Positions 38,642-42,008 of a stretch of DNA of 42,008 nt are shown here, piece after piece (the first letter of the stretch is position 1; every line of letters starts with the position of its first letter). Below the pieces are notes generated by a model. The model saw only the letters and a program-made list of their open reading frames with translations. It was not told the origin of the DNA and did no database searches. The stretch lies in IMG/VR virus record IMGVR_UViG_3300045051_000275, positions 1 through 42,008 of that record; one strand, written 5' to 3'. Position numbers and translations under genes: made by a program. Source of the DNA: a virus.

Positions 38642-38838
38642 GCGGCACCTCCGCGAGCGGCCGCGACGAGGTCGGCGATCTCGTTCCACTTGGCTACGGG
38701 GTCGCACCCGACCGCGTAGACCGTGAACCCGCACCCCGACCACAGACACTCGGACCAACCGCCTTTGCCTTCGGGGAAGGTGAACACGCGCAACGAGTGC
38801 TTGCGGCACTTCGGGCAGGCCAGCGCGTCGTTGATCAC
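38638..38838 (-). CDS. Lar-like zinc-ribbon protein
   Basis: A 66-residue protein with CPKC at 8-11 and a second Cys pair at 31 and 36 (SECLWSGCGFTVYAV), followed by AKWNEIA, close to the 'CPxCG ... C-x-x-C ... a-x-x-W-N-x-x' plan of Lar-type restriction alleviation proteins. In some phages such proteins counter type I restriction; similarity here is general. GTGA overlap at the start. Confidence 0.6.
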   Translation of the reverse strand: MINDALACPKCRKHSLRVFTFPEGKGGWSECLWSGCGFTVYAVGCDPVAKWNEIADLVAAARGGAA

Positions 38839-39044
38839 GCCGCACCCCGCTCGGATCCGAAGTCGACCTCGATCTGGTTGGCCCGGCACGCCTCGCAGTA
38901 GTCGGCAAGGAGCTTGGCGAGGACGCCCTTCGCGTGCTCGAGCTTCATCAGCCGGGCGCGTCGGGTCAGCGCCGGGGCCGGGACGATCTCGGGGCGCCCG
39001 GCGTCCGTGTAGACGATCGCGAAGAGAGGCTCGCGGTTGCTCAC
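38835..39044 (-). CDS. Hypothetical small protein
   Basis: A 69-residue protein, GTG start (GTGA overlap). A beta hairpin-like start (PLFAIVYTDAGRPEIVPAP) leads to a helix with MKLEHAKGVLAKLLADYCEA. A Cys pair at 50 and 53 might bind metal with a partner. No family recognised. Confidence 0.55.
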   Translation of the reverse strand: MSNREPLFAIVYTDAGRPEIVPAPALTRRARLMKLEHAKGVLAKLLADYCEACRANQIEVDFGSERGAA

Positions 39045-39232
39045 TTCGACACCTCCGGGTCGACCTTCATCGTCAGCCCACAGGACACCTTCGAGATCGG
39101 ACCCGTCTTCCACCCGAGGTCCGAGATGTATCGGCGCATCGAACGCGCCGCGGCCAGCGTCAGCCGTGCGTATGCCTGATAACTCCCGTCGTTACGATCG
39201 AAGGCGAGAAAGACGTAGACGTTGAATCTCAC
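39041..39232 (-). CDS. Hypothetical small protein
   Basis: A 63-residue protein from GTG 39232. Strand-helix-strand layout (FNVYVFLAFDRNDGSYQAYA, then SMRRYISDLGWKTGPI and a short C-terminal strand), suggestive of a small alpha/beta fold. Overlaps both neighbours by 4 bases. Confidence 0.55.
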   Translation of the reverse strand: MRFNVYVFLAFDRNDGSYQAYARLTLAAARSMRRYISDLGWKTGPISKVSCGLTMKVDPEVSK

Positions 39233-39429
39233 GCCGCCCCCTTCCGCGCCATGTAGGCGGCGACCCGCGCCGCGTACTCGTCGTTGCCGGCGGCGTTCCG
39301 GCGCGCCATCTCGCGCAGGGAGAGGCCGGCGCGCTCGCGGCAGGCCCGGAGGAAGGCTCCGTTGCGGACGCGCGTGGGGGCGCCGCAGTGGCGGCAGGGA
39401 GCGGTCCGGAAGGGCGGGGGAAGCGTCAT
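39229..39429 (-). CDS. Small protein with Cys pair and HTH-like helix
   Basis: A 66-residue protein: a CRHC pair at 12-15, then an XRE-type helix-turn-helix start (FLRACRERAGLSLREMARRN) and a further helix (DEYAARVAAYMARKG). It might be a truncated regulator or a zinc-stabilised DNA-binding protein. ATGA overlap. Confidence 0.55.
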   Translation of the reverse strand: MTLPPPFRTAPCRHCGAPTRVRNGAFLRACRERAGLSLREMARRNAAGNDEYAARVAAYMARKGAA

Positions 39430-39683
39430 GGGGTCTCTCCCCACTCGGCCCGCAGCACGGCCGCCCTGGCGTCGCCCGTCGCCTCCTCGGCGCGAAGCTC
39501 CGGGACGCAGCGGTCGGGGATCTCGTGCCCCGCGCGCCGGTGCTCTTCGACGTGCGCGAGCATCTCGGTCGCCGTCGGCAGGAGGACACAGCACCCGGCG
39601 AGCCCGCAGGAGCAGCATTCGTAGAGCCCCTCCGTGTTCAGGTAGATGTAGACGTCGCCTTCGAGGAACCGAGCGAATGACAT
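39426..39683 (-). CDS. Conserved phage protein with Cys/His cluster
   Basis: An 85-residue protein: MSFARFLEGDVYIYLNTEGL, then CCSCGLAGCCV and AHVEEHRRAGHEIPD. The combination 'VYIYLN ... ECCxC ... HxxxHxxAGHxIP' is one I recognise from small conserved proteins of many phages; its function is unknown. The Cys and His residues probably form a zinc site. Confidence 0.65.
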   Translation of the reverse strand: MSFARFLEGDVYIYLNTEGLYECCSCGLAGCCVLLPTATEMLAHVEEHRRAGHEIPDRCVPELRAEEATGDARAAVLRAEWGETP

Positions 39684-40162
39684 CAGCGCATCCCCCGCCT
39701 CTCGCCGAGGCTCGCGAAGAGGTCGTCCACCTCCGGGACGTCGGCGGGGCCGCCGTGCATCGCGAGCTGCGCGAGCCGCTCAAGTGCTTCATCGGGGTCG
39801 GGCGAGCGCCACTCCGGAAACGGCACCTCGGCAGAGCGGTCCCACCAGCGGTAGCGCCAGCCCTGGAAGCCGACGATCGGGTCCGGGATCGTCACGGCGA
39901 CGGCGTCGTTCCTGCGGACGAGACAGGCCCTGGAGGGCGCCAGGCGGCAGCGGAGCTCGGTCCGGACGAGGGGCGCGTAGCCGCGCAGGCGCCCGTGCGC
40001 GACGACGTAGACGCGCTCACCCGGGAGGATGGTGGGGAGGGCGTCTCGTCGGAGCCAGAAGTGGTACTCGGCCGACTGGCTCCACGGCTCGCCGGCGAGG
40101 TCGCCCTCCTCGAGCCACATGGACCAGAGCTTCTTCGGGACGGTGACGACAACGTCAGCCAC
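39683..40162 (-). CDS. Hypothetical PUA/ASCH-like protein
   Basis: A 159-residue protein from GTG 40162 behind GGAGG, overlapping the upstream stop by 8 bases. It is Trp-rich, with LPTILPGERVYVVAHGRLRG and a following beta segment that recall the 'lxxGdrvyvvxxGxlxgya' core of PUA-like (ASCH/EVE) folds, which bind modified nucleotides or RNA. The similarity is by eye only. Confidence 0.55.
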   Translation of the reverse strand: MADVVVTVPKKLWSMWLEEGDLAGEPWSQSAEYHFWLRRDALPTILPGERVYVVAHGRLRGYAPLVRTELRCRLAPSRACLVRRNDAVAVTIPDPIVGFQGWRYRWWDRSAEVPFPEWRSPDPDEALERLAQLAMHGGPADVPEVDDLFASLGERRGMR

Positions 40163-40355
40163 GGCGCGCCTCCGGGAACTCCCTGACGCGGAGGTCCTCC
40201 GGCCACTCGGAGGGGTCGGCACCGGCGCGGTCGCGGACCCGCTTGTGCTTCTGGCTCGCGCAGGGGCGGCACATCGTCTTCTCCCTGTAGCCGTGCTCGA
40301 AGCAGACGGGCGGGCGAACGATGCCGCAGGCGGCGCAGGGGCGAGGGGCGCTCAC
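40155..40355 (-). CDS. Zinc-ribbon protein
   Basis: A 66-residue protein from GTG 40355 (GTGA overlap). Cys at 7, 10, 29 and 32 (CAAC, CRPC) form a four-Cys zinc ribbon around a short loop; the remainder is basic and then acidic. No family recognised. Confidence 0.6.
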   Translation of the reverse strand: MSAPRPCAACGIVRPPVCFEHGYREKTMCRPCASQKHKRVRDRAGADPSEWPEDLRVREFPEARRG

Positions 40356-40549
40356 TTCGCGGCCCTCCTCCACATGGCGCGAGCCTTCCGGCGCGTCTTG
40401 CCGGAGACCCACACCTCGTGGTCGAGCGACTTGTTGCGGAGGCAGGCGACGGTCCACCCGTCGGGCTTGCCGTACTCGGTCTTGCACTCCCACTCGGAGG
40501 CGACGTGCCCGCAGACCGGGCAGCCGGGGAGGTCGTTCGCCTGGTTCAC
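40352..40549 (-). CDS. Lar-family-like zinc-ribbon protein
   Basis: A 65-residue protein from GTG 40549, which overlaps the upstream stop (GTG 40558 is an alternative). CPVC at 10-13, Cys22 and Cys37 (GWTVACLRNKSLDHEVWVSG), then a basic helix (KTRRKARAMWRRAAK) ending in the 'a-x-x-W-R-R' of Lar-type restriction alleviation proteins. A role against host restriction is plausible. Confidence 0.65.
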   Translation of the reverse strand: MNQANDLPGCPVCGHVASEWECKTEYGKPDGWTVACLRNKSLDHEVWVSGKTRRKARAMWRRAAK

Positions 40550-40758
40550 GCGGAACACCGCATGGAGTTCGAGACGACCTCGTGCGCTTCGAGCGTCAGG
40601 TTGGCGGTCTTGGCCTCGGCCAGCAGGCTACGCATCACGGGGATGCAGGCGAGCGCAGCGGCCATGCCCTTCTTCCAGTCACCGTCGGGCGACTTGTCGA
40701 ACTGGTCGAGCGCGACATCGGCCTGCCGGATGGCGAGGATGAGCTGGGCGCGGTTCAC
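40546..40758 (-). CDS. Hypothetical helical protein
   Basis: A 70-residue protein from GTG 40758 (GTGA overlap). Three helices are likely: AQLILAIRQADVALDQFD, WKKGMAAALACIPVMRSLLA and a short C-terminal one. No motif. Confidence 0.55.
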   Translation of the reverse strand: MNRAQLILAIRQADVALDQFDKSPDGDWKKGMAAALACIPVMRSLLAEAKTANLTLEAHEVVSNSMRCSA

Positions 40759-40940
40759 GCCGCCCTCCACTCGCGCAGCACGGCGGCGCTGCCCTCGATC
40801 CCGACCGTGACGCGGATGGCCTTCGGGCACTCTAGCCGCCCCATCTCCAGCGCCCGGTCGGCGGACTTCTCGCGGGAAACGAAGGTGCGGACGGTGCCGT
40901 CGATGTGCAGGCAGTTGGTCTCGTACCAGGGCTTCTTCAC
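40755..40940 (-). CDS. Hypothetical small protein
   Basis: A 61-residue protein from GTG 40940, with GTGGAGG 5 bases upstream and a GTGA overlap. A beta-strand start (NCLHIDGTVRTFVSREKSAD) and a strand near the end (IRVTVGIEGSAAVL). No family recognised. Confidence 0.55.
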   Translation of the reverse strand: MKKPWYETNCLHIDGTVRTFVSREKSADRALEMGRLECPKAIRVTVGIEGSAAVLREWRAA

Positions 40941-41092
40941 TTGCGCCTCCACTCCCGGTTTTCCGGGCGGTCGTACGGAGCGGTCCCGTGCGGGGCGATG
41001 GGCGACCACTTGATGACCTGCCCGAGCGCCGTCTCGTAGAGGCGCCAGTGGGCCTCGGTCATGTAAGGGGTGCTATCCTTGGGGCGGTTCAT
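40937..41092 (-). CDS. 51-residue hypothetical protein
   Basis: A short frame behind a strong AGGAGG (11 bases before ATG 41092), ending in a GTGA overlap with the next gene. It starts MNRPKDSTPYMTEAHWRLYE and contains a helix and a Trp-rich basic C-terminus (NREWRRK). The good ribosome site marks it as real in spite of its length. Confidence 0.65.
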   Translation of the reverse strand: MNRPKDSTPYMTEAHWRLYETALGQVIKWSPIAPHGTAPYDRPENREWRRK

Positions 41093-41113
41093 TTCGGTTG
41101 TTCCCTCCTAGAA

Positions 41114-41141
41114 GCGGCCCCCTGCTCCACCAGGGGGCCGC
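41114..41141 (-). terminator. Perfect 11-bp hairpin in early operon
   Basis: GCGGCCCCCTG (41114-41124) and its exact complement (41131-41141) enclose a 6-base loop. On the minus strand the stem is followed by TTCTAGGAGGG, so there is no T tract. It lies between the stop at 41157 and the next ribosome site. It may be an antitermination-sensitive terminator or an RNA processing site. Confidence 0.5.
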
Positions 41142-41156
41142 GTGGTGTCTGGACGG

Positions 41157-41561
41157 CTAGGCGGCGACCGGGTCGGCGTCCTCGATCTCCGGCTCGGCGC
41201 TGGCCGCGTCGATCGCCCAGCAGAGGTCGCGGAGGCGCGGCGCGATGTCGAGGACGTGCGAGTGCATGGCGTCGAGCCGCTCGCGGCTGGCGCGGATGCT
41301 CGCGAGCGCCTGCTCGGTCGCGCTGATGTCGGAGAGGATGCCGAGCGCGAGGGCGCCCTCGACCGGGCGGTGCTCCCCGCGCCGGTTCGCCCGGTTCTGG
41401 AGCTCCCACTTCGTGTAGTGGCGCGTCTCGGGCTTCGCGGTCGGCGTCTTCGCGAGCGTCGGGTTCGGCCGGTAGCCGGCCACGGCGACGGCGTCGACCT
41501 TCTTGCCGAAGGCGTTCTTGATGCGGGCGATCTCGCGCTTGGTGATGTCGATGAACCTCAT
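41157..41561 (-). CDS. Hypothetical early protein
   Basis: A 134-residue protein from ATG 41561 behind GAAGGAG. A basic N-terminus (ITKREIARIKNAFGKKVD), a polar middle and a long helix (LASIRASRERLDAMHSHVLD) ending in an acidic tail. No family recognised; downstream of the HTH gene in the early operon. Confidence 0.55.
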   Translation of the reverse strand: MRFIDITKREIARIKNAFGKKVDAVAVAGYRPNPTLAKTPTAKPETRHYTKWELQNRANRRGEHRPVEGALALGILSDISATEQALASIRASRERLDAMHSHVLDIAPRLRDLCWAIDAASAEPEIEDADPVAA

Positions 41562-41585
41562 GCGTCTCTCCTTCAATGGCCGGGG

Positions 41586-41948
41586 CTACCGGCCCCTGTT
41601 GAACAGGTCCAGTTGCCGCACGCCCGGCGACACCAGCTCGGCGCGCACGCGGACGCGGGTGGCGTCGTCGTGCTGCTCGCGCAGGTAGTCGGCCTCGCGG
41701 CGGTCCATCGTTGCGAGGAGCGTCGAGACCAGGACTGCGGACGGGTGCTGCGCGCCGGTGAGCTGCCTGCGGATCTGCGACTCCGACAGCCCGGTGAACG
41801 CGACGAGCGCGGGCATCATCCCGTGCCGGTAGACGTGTAGGTAAAGGAAGCGGACGAGTGCGGCTGTCTCGGGCGCGCACGATTCCGCGCACGAGTTCGC
41901 GCGTGCGTCCACGGGAACCGGACCCATCTCTTCCCGTATGGCACTCAC
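41586..41948 (-). CDS. HTH-like early regulator
   Basis: A 120-residue protein whose GTG at 41948 (67 on the circle) overlaps the stop of the upstream gene. A central segment (ALVAFTGLSESQIRRQLTGA) has the helix-turn-helix form of Cro/C1-like repressors, followed by LVSTLLATMDRREADYLREQ. The third gene from the leftward promoter, it may act as Cro or an anti-repressor. A Cys-containing N-terminal region precedes it. Confidence 0.65.
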   Translation of the reverse strand: MSAIREEMGPVPVDARANSCAESCAPETAALVRFLYLHVYRHGMMPALVAFTGLSESQIRRQLTGAQHPSAVLVSTLLATMDRREADYLREQHDDATRVRVRAELVSPGVRQLDLFNRGR

Positions 41949-42008
41949 GCAGCACCTCCAGCCCCGCGGCCCACCACCTCCGTCTCCTCGGGCGGCGGGG
42001 GCGCGGGG
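41882..42008. repeat. Terminal direct repeat, right copy
   Basis: Identical to bases 1-127. It contains the 5' end of the HTH-like early regulator, whose upstream neighbour is therefore found at the left end of the window. Confidence 0.9.

Noticed and set aside
41578-41605. Hairpin around GGGGCTACCGGCCCC
   Set aside because: Only a 5-bp stem overlapping the stop codon; common by chance in DNA of this composition.

Overview
The window is a complete circular genome of a temperate, tailed (siphovirus-type) phage. Bases 1-127 are repeated exactly at 41882-42008, the usual signature of a circular contig cut open by an assembler, so the unit genome is about 41,881 bp. It is very GC-rich and gene-dense, with no tRNA, rRNA, CRISPR or insertion sequence seen and no gene-free stretch longer than about 100 bases. 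Integrase plus a small excisionase-like protein say temperate. Lipoproteins, Sec signal peptides and an IPTL-CTERM-like sorting tail point to a GC-rich Gram-negative host; the host cannot be named more precisely from the sequence.

Almost every gene is on the minus strand. A short rightward transcript (547-1424) encodes a ribbon-helix-helix (RHH) protein, a PAS domain and a small unknown protein. It diverges from a leftward RHH gene (487-320) across a control region with three GTGCAC palindromes and a consensus-like promoter that would give a leaderless mRNA. The leftward early transcript crosses the contig ends and runs from 487 through 41948 down to 26311. It holds many small zinc-ribbon and helix-turn-helix proteins, a 5'-3' exonuclease fused to a RecT-like annealing protein (36712-38139), excisionase and integrase (about 34100-32546), a 5-methylcytosine methyltransferase, an SF2 helicase, a second (amino-type) methyltransferase, a VRR-NUC nuclease and a replication initiator that carries tandem 11-bp iterons inside its own coding sequence.

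A second leftward unit starts at a palindrome-embedded promoter at 26258-26277 and covers the late genes: small and large terminase, portal, MuF-like head protein; then an unusual block of about 10 kb with secreted, lipoprotein and membrane proteins, holin candidates, an M15-type endolysin and a 1397-residue pectate-lyase-like tailspike; then protease/scaffold, major capsid protein with an inserted domain, head-tail connectors, tail tube, chaperone-like protein, tape measure and tail tip proteins, ending at 1387. Genes are chained by 4-base ATGA/GTGA overlaps almost throughout, which fixed many start codons and revealed several genes under 60 codons.

The most novel-looking items are the exonuclease-annealase fusion, the RHH/PAS switch with a GGGGGGC slippery heptamer between its two reading frames, the iteron array in the initiator gene, and a small IPTL-CTERM-like protein nested in another frame.
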